Shown: positions 10,555-21,196, counted from the stretch's first letter. The stretch: DNA of 64,000 nt from Neoarius graeffei (GCF_027579695.1 NC_083577.1:43564198-43628197); one strand, 5' to 3'. Program-made: numbers and translations. The notes: generated by a model from the sequence alone, not told the origin.

Positions 10555-11774
10555 TCAGATCAAGAGCACAGTGAATCTGATTTTTACTCGTAGAAGGTCC
10601 CTCCTCCTAGTTTTCTTTAATGATGTCCAAGATGCCACGAGACTTATGTCCATACAGTAATTCAAATGGGGAGAACCCCACAGAGGCTTGCAGGCCTTCT
10701 CAAACTGCAAATAAAAGGGGTTCAAGCCATTTATCCCAATTCTGGATATCCCCATGATCAATCTCATCTCATCTCATCTCATTATCTCTAGCCGCTTTAT
10801 CCTGTTCTACAGGGTCGCAGGCAAGCTGGAGCCTATCGCAGCTGACTACGGGTGAAAGGCGGGGTACACCCTGGACAAGTCGCCAGGTCATCACAGGGCT
10901 GACACATAGGACACAGACAACCATTCACACTCACATTCACATCTACGGTCAATTTAGAGTCACCAGTTAACCTAACCTGCATGTCTTTGGACTGTGGGGG
11001 AAACCAGAGCACCCAGAGGAAACCCATGTGGACATGGGGAGAACATGCAAACTCCGCACAGAAAGGCCCTCACCGGCCATGGGGCTCGAACCCGGACCTT
11101 CTTACTGTGAGGCGGCAGCGCTAACCACTACACCACCATGCCGACAACTTATAAATCATGTTTTTAAATGTTTGATTAAACAGTTCACGAAGTCCATCCG
11201 TCTACGAATAGCAAACACTCGTATGGATTGATTTATTCCCCAATAATTCATACAGTTTGTGAAGAGTGTGTGAAATAAATGTAGTGCTTTGATCAGTCAA
11301 TATCTCTATCGGGATCCAGACTCAGGAGATAACACAGAAGAGTGCCTCCACAGCACTGCATGCAGAAATATTGCGTAGAGGCACTGCTTCCAGGTAGTGG
11401 GTTGCATAATGTATTAGGACTAATACAAAACCATGCTCTAACACAGTCCTGTCTACTGGCCCAATGAGATCCAGGTCAGTTCTTTCAAAGGATATCTCAA
11501 TCAGTGGAAAAGGACGTAATGACACTTTCAGGGTGGCTGGCAGATTCACCAGCAGACACTTGCAAAATGCTGCACCCCACCCATGAACATGGCCACGAAT
11601 GCCTGGCCAACAGAAACTGCCCATGAGAAAGTTCAGCATTTCATCCTGTCCTAATGTAGATAGTCCTGGGACCACCTCCCCAACAAGTGCCAGGAACCAT
11701 CCACAAGCACTTCCCTCACTTATGACTGAAACACTGGCCAGTTTGTCCCAAGAATTAGTCGATGGGTGAGGCAA
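10555..11774 (-). pseudogene. Gmr1-like integrase, split by a SINE, copy 1
   Basis: The zinc-binding end (MGSFCWPGIRGHVHGW, CKCLLVNLPAT) leads into the catalytic core (ERTDLDLIGPVDRT, then YATHYLEAVPLRNISA, then EILTDQSTTF). Beyond the SINE the C-terminal portion continues (NWDKWLEPLLFA-like region, read near 10740). Integrase inserts the cDNA. A TGA after VIS (11322), other stops and the SINE mark it as dead. Confidence 0.75.
10761..11143 (-). mobile_element. tRNA-derived SINE, copy A
   Basis: Read on minus it has a tRNA-like head with pol III boxes (tggtgtagtgg A box, ggttcgagccc-type B box), a conserved body (ccaaagacatgcaggtt) and a (ATGAG)n tail. Copy 2 has only its head-proximal part (59909-60165) because of a deletion. 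No clean target duplication is visible. Confidence 0.85.
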
Positions 11775-11850
11775 GAACTAACCAATGCCACTATACTATG
11801 CTTTTTTCCTGGAATTTAATTAGAATGGGCACCAGTGGATAATCAGTTCT

Positions 11851-12053
11851 GGGGGAAGCCATGACCTAATGGTTAGAGAAGTGGCTTTGGGACCAAAAGG
11901 TCACCGAGTTGATTCCCTGGACTAGCAGGAATGACTGAAGTGCCCTTGAGCAAGACACCTAACCCCCAAATGCTCCCCAGGCTGCTATGTTGTATGTCAC
12001 TCTGGATAAGAGCCTCTGCTAAATGCCAGGAATGTAATGTGATGTAATGTAAT
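11851..12053 (+). mobile_element. V-SINE-like tRNA-derived SINE
   Basis: A short tRNA-like head (agccatgacctaatggttag) with a degenerate B box (ccgagttgattccc) is followed by ctctggataagagcctctgc and a (TGTAA)n tail, a 3' module known from several fish SINEs. The same insertion is present in copy 2 (60874-61076), so it is older than the duplication. Confidence 0.75.
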
Positions 12054-12188
12054 CATGAACATCCCCATGCACACACCTCACGTTCACCAGTCATGCATTT
12101 TCTAATGCCTCGCATTGAATTAGGCTTTGATGGACCATGGTGGGGTTACACCCACTGACCAAGCCCTGATGTGTACTCCCTTGAATAC

Positions 12189-12617
12189 TCACAGCAACAC
12201 AGTATGTTCCTGGTTGATTGGGGAGGCCTGAGCCACGTCAGAAATCCAGATAATTTTCCCCAAGTCTGTGAGGGGACACTGATCCTGGAACTTACTGGCT
12301 TTCCCGCCATGCCTACAGAGTTGCCTGGGCTTTTCCTTGGTCTTGGTGAGTATGGGGAGGGACAGAGGTTTGGGAGCTGGTGGTTTGGGGGAAATTGGCC
12401 ACTCTTTCCATGATGCAGGGACAGGGAAGTGCAGCGAAAAACAGGGGAAGAACAAGAGAGAGAGAGGGGGCAGAGGCTTGCCTGGCCCCAGAAACACCTC
12501 CAGCCGGATCGCTTCTTGTAGCCATTTCAGATGGTGGCACTGGACCCACTCTGCCATCCCTTCCAGCAGCTGAGTGACGAATTGCTCCAGCACTCTACAG
12601 AGGTTCCAGGTAACCAT
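12189..12617 (-). pseudogene. Gmr1-like gag remnant with SCAN-related capsid segment, copy 1
   Basis: The frame reads CRVLEQFVTQLLEGMAEWVQ followed by a Pro/Ser-rich linker and a degenerate zinc knuckle (CRHGGKASKFQDQC). The LEQF...EWVQ pattern is the SCAN-type oligomerisation helix set. The vertebrate SCAN domain is thought to derive from the capsid of a Gmr1-like gypsy element. The knuckle has lost one Cys. The homologous copy 2 frame is at 61169-61642. Confidence 0.65.
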
Positions 12618-12897
12618 TGGGCATCCTTCATACTCAAGGTACAGTAATACACAGAACTTAGACTTTGAATACTTAACATAGTTACATTACACCCTTTAAT
12701 TAAGCTTTAATATGCTAACAGTTGTAAGTTTGTGACCATGGTGATATTATGGAGGTGCTTTTTTTCCATTTTTAAAAGTTTTCTTACATTGAATAAAATT
12801 AGGGAAAAGGAAAAATCAACAACAACAACAACAAATCTAAATAAATGCATCCTCTCTTCTGTGCTCAGGCTTAAAGTCTTCTCTGTCTTGTGTGTTT

Positions 12898-12900
<3 letters not shown>

Positions 12901-12941
<41 letters not shown>
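12901..12941. repeat. (GA)n microsatellite
   Basis: Pure GA run, shorter in copy 2 (61915-61942). The length difference is a simple marker for telling the duplicate copies apart. Confidence 0.97.
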
Positions 12942-12945
<4 letters not shown>

Positions 12946-13259
12946 TCTTGAACCTATAGCTTATTGATAAGTTCTTCTTGAACCTAAGATTTTCACAATA
13001 AATCTGATTGCCAGTATTTTCAGCTGACTCCTGGAGCCTCGTAATTTCCTTCTCTGATGTTTCCATGGAATGGGTTATGTCTCTTGTGAAGCTGAAAGAA
13101 TATTCTGTGCTTATTTTGGCTGTTGCTTCTTGTTGGAGATTTTTCTCCCCCCTTCTTTCTTCCTTTAGTTCTTCTTGTATGGTTTGATGTTTGTTCTTTG
13201 TTTGATTGTTTTGTCCGTCGGCTGTGGCATAGCTCCAGACCTAATTTTGAGTTTCGGTT

Positions 13260-13501
13260 TCCTCAGGCCTTGGTCCGCCATGGGTGATGTGTGTTCTGTT
13301 CACAATGGATTGCAGTGAGTTCGTTGTTCTTTGGGCAGAATTGTGTGGGATTTACCCTCATGCACCTTTTGGTGGGAATGTGGGCAGCTACGCCACTGGA
13401 GTAACATCCCGACCTCTTTTGGTGGACTTTTTTACTTATTTTTTCCTTTTTGTTTTTGTAATTGTAAAGCAACCTTGGGTGTGAGAAAAGTGCAATATAA
13501 G

Positions 13502-13537
<36 letters not shown>
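13260..13537 (+). mobile_element. 3' end of a LINE/SINE-like insertion with (AAT)n tail
   Basis: It ends with a aagtgcaatataagtg motif followed by (AAT)n. Similar 'gcgctatataaatgtaataa' ends are common on fish L2-related retroposons. The same insert is in copy 2 (62260-62538). The upstream boundary is uncertain and no coding frame is supported. Confidence 0.4.
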
Positions 13538-14362
13538 TTGTTGTTGTTGTTACTCTTTTGGGAATTAGCTGTATGTTCAAGTTCAGCATTGTCTCCCGCT
13601 CCAGAACTTCTCATTTTGCAGATTTGTTACATTTACTTCTAATGTTTTCTGAGGTGTAATTATCTCAGATGTTTCTCCAGCACTGGGTGAAGCAGTTGCC
13701 ACGTCACCAGCACTAGGCACAGCGCCCTCAGCAGACTGCTCCTCTCTGAGTTACTGCTAGACCTATCGACAGTATCATTTTGTCCAGTTACATTTTCTAA
13801 TATCTCCACTTTTTCGGGACAAGCCCATATAATATGCCTCGTCTGACCACACCTAAAGCACCGACACTTTACTTGTGATTGGAATCTTTTTGATTGGTGA
13901 AACTAATTTACTGTAACATGATAGGGTTTGTGCCAAAACCTCATCTGTGATAAACGGTGGTACATTTGACAGAGTAACATTCTTTGTCGGGGTGGAAAGA
14001 GGAAGGATAGGGGGAAACCCCCGCCAATCACAACCCCATTTTCAACTAATTCATTTGTTATTTTGGCCTTCTTTAAAAACAAAACAATGGCATTGTTCAT
14101 GCAGGCCACTGATAAAACATTATCATGGCTTACAATTTCCCTAAACAGCCAAACTATAATCGTCAACACTAGCATTTGATGCTATTTTAACAGCATGATG
14201 CTGTGGAAGTTGTTCCAATAACTCCCTGCCTGGGTCCATAGTCCAAGAATAATGCTGGGAGTTGATGCCCTGGGAAACTACTCCAACTATCCCAGCCTTA
14301 GTGTTAACTTCACTAAAACAAGCAAAGCAGATATTCAAACACTAGGAATGGAGCATTTAATC

Positions 14363-14742
14363 TTCAGATAGAAAAGTTAGAGAAAAGAACACTTGTTCCT
14401 GGTGCAGCAGCCAATCACAGTTCCACACTCTCTCACAGTGCTCCGGCTCCGTCCACTTACTCAGCACATGCGTGCGCACACACGCACACAGAGAATGTTT
14501 CCAAAATAATCCTCATTTTATCCACATTAAAGTGATTAAAATTCAAATCTTTGTCTAAGCAACAATTAAATCCATCCAACAAATCGAGCATATGTTAATT
14601 ACTCCCCTGATGGGTTCTAGGAAACTTGATGCTGACAAACCAGGAAGATGCCTAGACTCTAGGAAACCCATACAATATTCAGGTGCATCAATAGAGATTT
14701 CTCTTTTACAAAAAAAAAAACAATGTATGATTTTCTACAAAT
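14363..14742. other. Flank of duplication copy 1, no gene seen
   Basis: AT-rich sequence continuing from the ORF1 remnant. It may be LINE 5' UTR, but no motif supports a call. Confidence 0.4.
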
Positions 14743-14755
14743 ACAAATTCATTAG

Positions 14756-15125
14756 GGGCGGCACGGTGGTGTAGTGGTTAGCGCTGTCGCCTCACAGCAA
14801 GAAGGTCCTGGGTTCGAGCCCCGTGGCCGGCGAGGGCCTTTCTGTGTGGAGTTTGCATGTTCTCCCCGTGTCCGTGTGGGTTTCCTCCGGGTGCTCTGGT
14901 TTCCCCCACAGTCCAAAGACATGCAGGTTAGGTTAACTGGTGGCTCTAAATTGACCGTAGGTGTGAATGTGAGTGTGAATGGTTGTCTGTGTCTGTGTGT
15001 CAGCCCTGTGATGACCTGGCGACTTGTACCCCGCCTTTCACCCGTAGTCAGCTGGGATAGGCTCCAGCTCGCCTGCGACCCTGTAGAACAGGATAAAGCG
15101 GCTAGAGATAATGAGATGAGATGAG
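14756..15125 (+). mobile_element. tRNA-derived SINE, copy B
   Basis: Full-length: gcggcacggtggtgtagtgg head, ctgggttcgagcccc B box, body, and gataatgagatgagatgag tail. It is flanked by the 13-bp target duplication acaaattcattag (14743-14755 and 15126-15138). Clean ends indicate LINE-type retroposition. Confidence 0.95.
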
Positions 15126-15476
15126 ACAAATTCATTAGTCATAAATGGATACATTCACATCACACACAGTCTTGTTAAGCACAGGACCAAATTTTAAACA
15201 TTTGCTTAAAGTGCTGATGACACGTTTTTGACATCTTTGGTGATGTTTTATAACATAAAAAGTAATTCCCGATGATCCATATATTAATTCACGAAGGCGC
15301 CTATTTTACAAGTTATGATAAAAAACGCGGCTATTTGGGCAAATTTGACGGGGCTGCAGCACCCAGGAGACGAAAGAGGAGGAGGAGCTATATGACGTCA
15401 GCGAAAGAACCTTCCTCCTAACTTACCAGTTTGTTGTTGATGCGACAGGTGTTCAGTTTGTCATTATTATTATTAT

Positions 15477-15482
<6 letters not shown>

Positions 15483-15531
<49 letters not shown>
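15483..15531. repeat. (TA)n microsatellite
   Basis: Pure TA run just upstream of the THAP exon start in the Kolobok-like element. Confidence 0.97.
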
Positions 15532-15536
<5 letters not shown>

Positions 15537-15545
15537 TTAGTTATT

Positions 15546-16113
15546 ATGCCTTCATGTTGTGTTGCCGGCTTTTGCTCCAAAACCTACAAGGATGGGGTAA
15601 GTTTATTCAAGTTTCCCAGAGATCCCGCTGCATGCGAAGTGGGTGAAGCAAGTCAGGCGCACTCATGACAAGTGGGAGCCCTCATCAACATCCATCCTGT
15701 GCTCTGAACACTTTGATTTGGATTGTTTTGACACCCTTCCCAGCTTAAACGAATCTCTTGGGTGTTCAGTTCATCACAAACGTGTGTTACTACCATCAGC
15801 AGTGCCTACACAGTGTTGCCAGATTGGGAGGTTTCCCGCCCAGTTGAGCGGTTTCAAGTGCATTTTGGTGGGTTTTGAACATATTTTGGGCTGGAAAACG
15901 TCAGCAGTATCTGTTGCCAGATACTGCTGACGTTTTCCAGCCCAAAATATGTTCAAAACCCACCAAAATGCACTTGAACCCGCCCAACTGGGCGGGACAC
16001 CTCCCAATCTGGCAACACTGCCAGTATTCCGGAGGGGGTCTACTAGTAGCTATGCCGGATCCAAAGACAGTCCTCCTGTCAGAACATGTGTTGTGAAACG
16101 ACATAAGATAAAG
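15546..16113 (+). pseudogene. THAP domain exon of Kolobok-like element, frameshifted and interrupted
   Basis: It begins MPSCCVAGFCSKTYKDG (first zinc-ligand cysteines of the C2CH finger) and continues SLFKFPRDP. After a one- or two-base indel near 15632 it goes on to the second ligand pair (ILCSEHFDLDCF). A palindromic MITE (15811-16020) then splits the exon between PSAVPT and VFRR. A GTACG donor-like site ends the exon near 16113. THAP domains bind specific DNA, here presumably the transposon ends. It is non-functional as it stands. Confidence 0.82.
15811..16020. mobile_element. 210-bp palindromic MITE in the THAP exon
   Basis: Nearly perfect inverted repeat: starts CAGTGTTGCCAGATTGGG and ends with the complement; the centre lies near 15915. 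The flanks ACA (15808-15810) and CCA (16021-16023) are a 3-bp target duplication with one change. Removing the element and one flank restores the continuous reading VPTVF, which confirms the boundaries. A 3-bp duplication and CAGTG-type ends suggest a CACTA/EnSpm relative, though the family is not certain. Confidence 0.85.
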
Positions 16114-16708
16114 GTACGTAGAGCTATAGATTTTACATGATAATCATAAATGTAATCATAAAGTCGGCGTGATATCAGTCATGTATTTGCTTGTGAAAGC
16201 TTGCGGCTTTCATGTAACTGCCACCTAGCAATGAGAGGCAAAGGGTAAAGAGGGTAGGCTATCATAGATCCTATTCGGAAGAGATCAACACAATTCTAGA
16301 CTCCCAGAAGAGGAAGAGCTAGCACTAGAGAGTTCACCGGCATTTTCATGCGCCATTTCCATTGAGTAGAACCAGAGTAGAACAGCCAGTGAACCGCAGC
16401 GTGTTCTTCCGTTGACGTCACAACATGGCCGCGAGCCACGGACCCAGTTTTCTTGCGCTGTGCAATTAAAAGTTGGATATTTGCGTAACAACAGCTTCTT
16501 TTCACATAATTATAACAGAAATCTAACATGTTTGCCATGTTGTATAGTTTATTTAAGAAATTGCATAGAGTCATGTTCGTGTCATCAGCCCTTTAAATTA
16601 ATTCTTTTAACTTCAACTGGATAATAATGTTATGAGAATTTATCCTACAAATTACTTTCAAAAGTCAATGCTAATTCATTCCCATTAGTTTCACAAAAAA
16701 TTTTCACA

Positions 16709-17326
<618 letters not shown>

Positions 17327-17413
17327 TTAGCTTAAAAATAAAAGTAATGCACAAAATAAATGAGAAAGGTTGCTCAAAAAGAGATCATCAATAGTCCAAT
17401 GACTTGCTCTTAC

Positions 17414-18311
17414 TCGGAACATCAGCGAGGTACTCAAACCATTGCCGTACAGTGGAGTCTCCAAACATGTAGACAGCCTTCCCTCTAAGGCCAAGTTTAC
17501 ATTAGACTGTATCTGTCTCGTTTTCTTCGCGGATGCACTGTCCGTTTACATTAAAACGCCTGCAAACGCCGGGAAACAGGAATCCGCCAGCGTCCACGTA
17601 TTCAATCCAGATCGTGTCTGGTCCGGTGCTGTGTAAACATTGAGATACGCGGATACGCTGTGCTGAGCTCTAGCTGGCGTCGTCATTGGACAACGTCACT
17701 GTGACATCCACCTTCCTGATTCGCTGGCGTTGGTCATGTGACGCGACTGCTGAAAAACGGCGCGGACTTCCGCCTTGTATCACCTTTCATTAAAGAGTAT
17801 AAAAGTATGAAAATATTGCAAATACTGATGCAAATACTGCCCATTGTGTAGTTATGATTGTCTTTAGGCTTGCCATCCTTCCACTTGCAAGTGGTAAGTG
17901 ATATGCGCTGGGATCACACACACAGCGGCTCAGTCCCGAATAACTGCTTGTGCACTTCACTCGCGCGCTCTGTGAGCTGCGCATGGCCGGAGTGCGCACC
18001 CTCCAGAGGGCACTCGCTGTTCAGGGCGGAGTGATTTGGAGCGCAGGATGCCTGCGGAGCCGAGCATATCCGTGTATTGGCGTTGCTATGTGCACGCGAA
18101 TCGTGTATTGGCGTTGCTGTGTGCACACTAATCGTTTTAAAAACGTTAATCTGATGATCTGCTGATATGGTCTAATGTAAACTTGGCCTAAGACAATGTG
18201 TTATGGCTGAAGAATCATTAAACTGCTGAATAACTGCACCATTCAAAGGCATCCAGGTATCATGAAAGTAGTAGCCAGCAGGAATGTAACTATTTTTTAC
18301 TTTGGCTTGTC
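17414..18311 (-). pseudogene. NXPE exon 3 of window: catalytic GDS exon split by a Harbinger-like MITE
   Basis: It starts after ccctcaaag at 18312 and reads QAKVKNSYIPAGYYFHDTW, then MPLNGAVIQQFNDSSAITHC. The MITE (17489-18188, TAA flanks) follows. The exon resumes with GKAVYMFGDSTVRQWFEYLA and ends at a gtaaga donor (17413). GDS carries the predicted esterase nucleophile Ser. Without the MITE the exon is 195 nt and phase-compatible with both neighbours. Acceptor-like cttag lies at the MITE's downstream edge, but no good donor of matching phase lies at its upstream edge, so correct removal by splicing looks unlikely. Confidence 0.85.
17489..18188. mobile_element. PIF/Harbinger-like MITE inside NXPE catalytic exon
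   Basis: Inverted ends GGCCAAGTTTACATTAGAC and its complement are flanked by TAA (17486-17488 and 18189-18191), a TWA-type 3-bp duplication typical of PIF/Harbinger. Excision of element plus one TAA restores the codons CTT AGA GGG AAG of the host exon. The interior is GC-rich near 17950-18080 and codes for nothing recognisable. Confidence 0.88.
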
Positions 18312-18611
18312 CTTTGAGGGAGAAAAATTAACAATCCTCATCATAACAGAATATACTGTTTGACTTTGTTGGTCAGAACTCAGTACAGGTCCTCATTTGT
18401 CAATAGTATTTGTGCGCAAAAACCCATGTATGAATATTTTACAATGATGCGAGGGATTGATCAGAGTTTGTTTCAATTTGTGTTCATAGTCATGATTAGC
18501 CCATAAAGTTGGAGACTGTTTTAAGTACTGTTTGAAGCAATGCCTACATTTTGTTATGCTGGGAAAGTTACTTATATTCAGAGCTGTGTATATAAGTAAT
18601 GTGTGTAGTTC

Positions 18612-18977
18612 ATGTTTCTTCTTTTTCTTTCAGCTGCTCCCATTAAGAGTTGCCACGGCAGATCTGTTCTGCATATTTGATTTGGCCTAGGTTTTACACC
18701 GGATGCCCTTCCTGATGCAATTCTCTCCAATCTATACGGGCTTGGGACAGGCACTACGTATGCACTAGCTTGTGCAACCCCAGTGGCTGGGTATTTTACC
18801 TAATCTGCATGTCTTTGAACTGTGGGGGAAACCAGAGCACTCGGAGGAAATCCATGCAAACACGGGGAGAAGATGGACACTCCACACAGGAAGGCCCCCA
18901 TCGGCCGAGATGTTCAAACACGGAACCTCCTTGGGGTGAGGCGACAGTGCTAACCACTGCGCCACCGTGCCGCCCCA
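18612..18977 (-). mobile_element. Composite SINE: tRNA-like head joined to RTE 5' and 3' ends
   Basis: Read on minus, a tRNA-like head (gcggcacggtggcgcagtgg) and SINE body to about 18790 are followed by a piece matching the RTE LINE's 5' region (cttgtcc/ggcttgggac-type block near 18740, compare 7725-7790). Then comes a piece matching the RTE's last ~60 bp (gggagcagctgaaag, compare 10165-10200). It therefore looks like a SINE that captured both ends of an RTE element and could be recognised by RTE reverse transcriptase. It lies in an NXPE intron. Confidence 0.7.
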
Positions 18978-19136
18978 CTACTGTGACGTTAATAAGATTT
19001 TGAGTACAGGTTTCCAAGACTCAAGATGATGGCAAGCATTCAGAGACATTTCAGATATGAGCCAGTATATTGCTGCAGCTTATAAAATACAGTTGATCCA
19101 ACTCATCTTATTGTACAGCATTTTATTTTTATATTG

Positions 19137-19440
19137 TGTACAGTGGTACAGTGAGTAGACTTGATGACCTCAGGTTTATGATTGTATGGAGTTTTGCATG
19201 TTCTCTTTGCATCCAAGTAGCTGTACAAAGGTTTCTCTTGTATCCTTCCTCTTCTGGTAGGTGGATTAATTACCCGGAATTAGGTGCAAATGACATTAAC
19301 ACAGTGTGTCCATTGTGCCCTGCAATGGACTTGCGTACAATCCATGGTTTATTCCCGCCTTGCACCCAGTGTTCTTGTAATAGGCTACAGATTCACTGCA
19401 ACTCTGAGCAGACAAAGTGGCTACACAAGATAAATTAATG
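19137..19440 (+). mobile_element. Old, degenerate tRNA-type SINE
   Basis: Recognisable only by scattered blocks of the fish SINE consensus: agtggtacagtgagtagac (head), gagttttgcatgttctct, ccctgcaatggacttgcg, ataggctacag, and an end of ttaatgaataaata. It is highly diverged, so it inserted much earlier than copies B and C. It lies in an NXPE intron. Confidence 0.55.
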
Positions 19441-19936
19441 AATAAATATAGCCTGCACTGAAAGTTCATTATGTGAACAACTTAATATAGTCACGAGATA
19501 TGAAGTCGCGATCATGAAATCATCATGTGTGCAGATGACGTAGGCTATTTTATTGTAGATATTCAAATTTTTATCCATAAACTATTTTTTTTAACAAGAC
19601 CTTTATGCACAAGAAACAACTGTGAATCTTTTGTACAGCAATGATAAATGAGGGCCTTGGTATACTCTTTATAGAATAAAGGAAAATGCATCAAAAATTT
19701 TCAAATATTTTCACAGTAAAACACACAAATGAAGTGGCTACATTTTCAGTAAGCCAAGTTGCAAGGATTTACATCGGCTTTAATACATTTAATAACTATT
19801 CACTAGGCTGCAGCACATATTTTCCAGTGTTTTCACAAATAACTTTAGATTTCATAACTATATTTGAAAAAAAATTCTAAAGAGCAATGTAGGGCTGAAA
19901 TTTAAAGCACTGAATGAACTATAATATAAAACTTAC

Positions 19937-20007
19937 CTTCTTCTGTAGGTAATACAATCACTTTGTCCATCGCTGATGCAGGTATAGGAATTTTGATATT
20001 TACATCA
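19937..20007 (-). CDS. NXPE small exon 2 of window
   Basis: A 71-nt exon between a cag acceptor (20010-20008) after a T-rich tract and a perfect gtaagt donor (19936-19931). It encodes DVNIKIPIPASAMDKVIVLP, matching the short conserved NXPE segment between the neurexophilin-like and esterase domains. It enters in phase 2 and leaves in phase 1, agreeing with both neighbours. Confidence 0.85.
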
Positions 20008-20449
20008 CTGAAAAAAATATGTAGAAATGCATGACTATCCTCAAAACATTGTTTAGTAGCTACTGAACAATTTGATCTTGTTTTTGCTTCATAGCATTAT
20101 TTTATCTCTTTTAAACTGTGATAGGTGACCAGTCAAACAGCAGGTTGCAATTTTTCCTTTCAACCGTTAGTGGCAGCAGACTGTTAACACAGTTAGCTGA
20201 AATCCAGGTTAATAACTGTATTTTTTCCTCTGACTACACCTGCAAATCAATTTATTGAAGGATATTTAGTCATAGCTACAGACAAAAAATGCAAAATTAA
20301 TCGTGAGAAGGAGCAATTTCAAAAGAGCTGGAAACAAGAATGCTTTTTCAACAGCCATAGCAAATGCATGTGCTTTGTACATCAAGAGACTGTTGCAGTT
20401 ATTAAGTAATTTACTATCATGAGATATTATGAAAGAAATGTTCAATACA

Positions 20450-20823
20450 GGGGTGGGACGGTGGTGTAGTGGTTAGCGCTGTCGCCTCACAGCAAGAAGG
20501 TCCGGGTTCGAGCCCTGTGGCCGGCGAGGGCCTTTCTGTGCGGAGTTTGCATGTTCTCCCCGTGTCTGTGTGGGTTTCCTCCGGGTGCTCCGGTTTCCCC
20601 CACAGTCCAAAGACATGCAGGTTAGGTTAACTGGTGACTCTAAATTGACCGTAGGTGTGAATGTGAGTGTGAATGGTTGTCTGTGTCTATGTGTCAGCCC
20701 TGTGATGACCTGGCAACTTGTCCAGGGTGTACCCCGCCTTTCGCCCATTGTCAGCTGGGATAGGCTCCAGCTTGCCTGCGACCCTGTGGAACAGGATAAA
20801 GTGGCTAGAGATAATGAGATGAG
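20450..20823 (+). mobile_element. tRNA-derived SINE, copy C
   Basis: Full-length SINE with (ATGAG) tail between target duplications atgttcaataca (20438-20449 and 20824-20835). It lies in the intron between NXPE window exons 1 and 2, in the orientation opposite to the gene. Confidence 0.95.
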
Positions 20824-21084
20824 ATGTTCAATACAATAAATAAATAAGTAAATAAATAAATAAATTTCAGTGGTTGTGAGGGCAGAGAAATCATCCTGAC
20901 AGACATTTTATTTTAATCAGCCTGAGCTTGGAAATTCTCTTGTAAATTCTTGAAAGAGTCCTTAAAATGGATTTGCAACCAAGTATCAAAAATAATTTAA
21001 TTTAATCCCTTTTGGTCCATTAAATAGTGTAGGACCACATAAAACTTGCTGTATCTCCTACAGCATTCTCCCAATTTGGATGTG

Positions 21085-21087
<3 letters not shown>

Positions 21088-21143
<56 letters not shown>
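21088..21143. repeat. (CA)n microsatellite
   Basis: Pure CA run about 55 bp downstream (minus) of the NXPE exon 1 donor site. Confidence 0.97.
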
Positions 21144-21145
<2 letters not shown>

Positions 21146-21196
21146 GAAGTAGTTATCTAAAAAGATTTGCCCAAATAGACACCAGGTACCACCTCA

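Larger units (their letters stand above)
10381..12620 (-). mobile_element. Gmr1-like Ty3/gypsy remnant, copy 1 (gag to integrase)
   Basis: On minus the order is capsid/SCAN-like region, CCHC remnant, protease scrap, then integrase, with no RT between protease and integrase. This fits the Gmr1-like group of deuterostome Ty3/gypsy elements, in which integrase precedes RT. A SINE (10761-11143) splits the integrase and a second SINE (11851-12053) lies in the protease region. No LTR is identified here. Copy 2 has the matching stretch at 60166-61643. Confidence 0.72.
12707..14338 (-). pseudogene. LINE ORF1 with CCHC knuckle, L1/Tx1-type, copy 1
   Basis: From right to left on minus: an RNA-binding-like region (VWLFREIVSHDNVLSVACM, AIVLFLKK), then a CCHC knuckle (CFRCGQTRHIIWAC), a Ser-rich stretch, and a coiled-coil-like piece (METSEKEITRLQESAENTGN). 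ORF1 proteins of this type coat LINE RNA. Compared with copy 2, about 140 bp before the knuckle are missing, and the reading frame is broken many times. Assignment to Tx1-type L1 rests on the RNA-binding plus CCHC layout and is moderately sure. Confidence 0.55.
1..14362 (+). repeat. Direct duplication, copy 1 (partner 52143-64000)
   Basis: The same ordered set of sequences occurs here and from 52143 to the window end: hAT, gypsy gag start, small basic ORF, 'gggcttgtactatcg' segment, RTE head, SINE, Gmr1-like gypsy, V-SINE-like repeat and CCHC ORF1. Long stretches differ by only scattered bases. Private to this copy are a solo LTR (925-1592), an L2-like LINE (about 4024-6783) and a ~140-bp loss near 13853. 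Both outer boundaries lie beyond the window or at its edges, so the true unit is longer. A haplotig or assembly duplication cannot be excluded from sequence alone, but the private insertions with target duplications argue for real, diverged copies. Confidence 0.85.
15210..16592 (+). mobile_element. Kolobok-like DNA transposon with THAP exon, TTAA flanks
   Basis: TTAA occurs at both edges (15206-15209 and 16593-16596), with inverted ends AGTGCTGATGACACG and, on the other strand, AGGGCTGATGACACG. A TTAA target duplication together with a THAP-domain protein is the signature of the Kolobok superfamily. Only the THAP exon remains; the transposase core is absent. It lies about 115 bp downstream of the NXPE stop codon, and on minus an AATAAA at 16553-16548 lies inside it, so it might supply the gene's polyadenylation signal. 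Confidence 0.78.

Noticed and set aside
14756-14830. tRNA gene candidates at SINE heads (A box tggtgtagtgg, B box ggttcgagccc)
   Set aside because: The heads are embedded in ~370-bp repeats with target duplications and lack a foldable acceptor stem continuing into 3' flank; they are SINE promoters.
15546-16113. THAP exon as a host THAP gene
   Set aside because: TTAA-flanked inverted ends enclose it and the frame is broken, which fits a transposon gene better.
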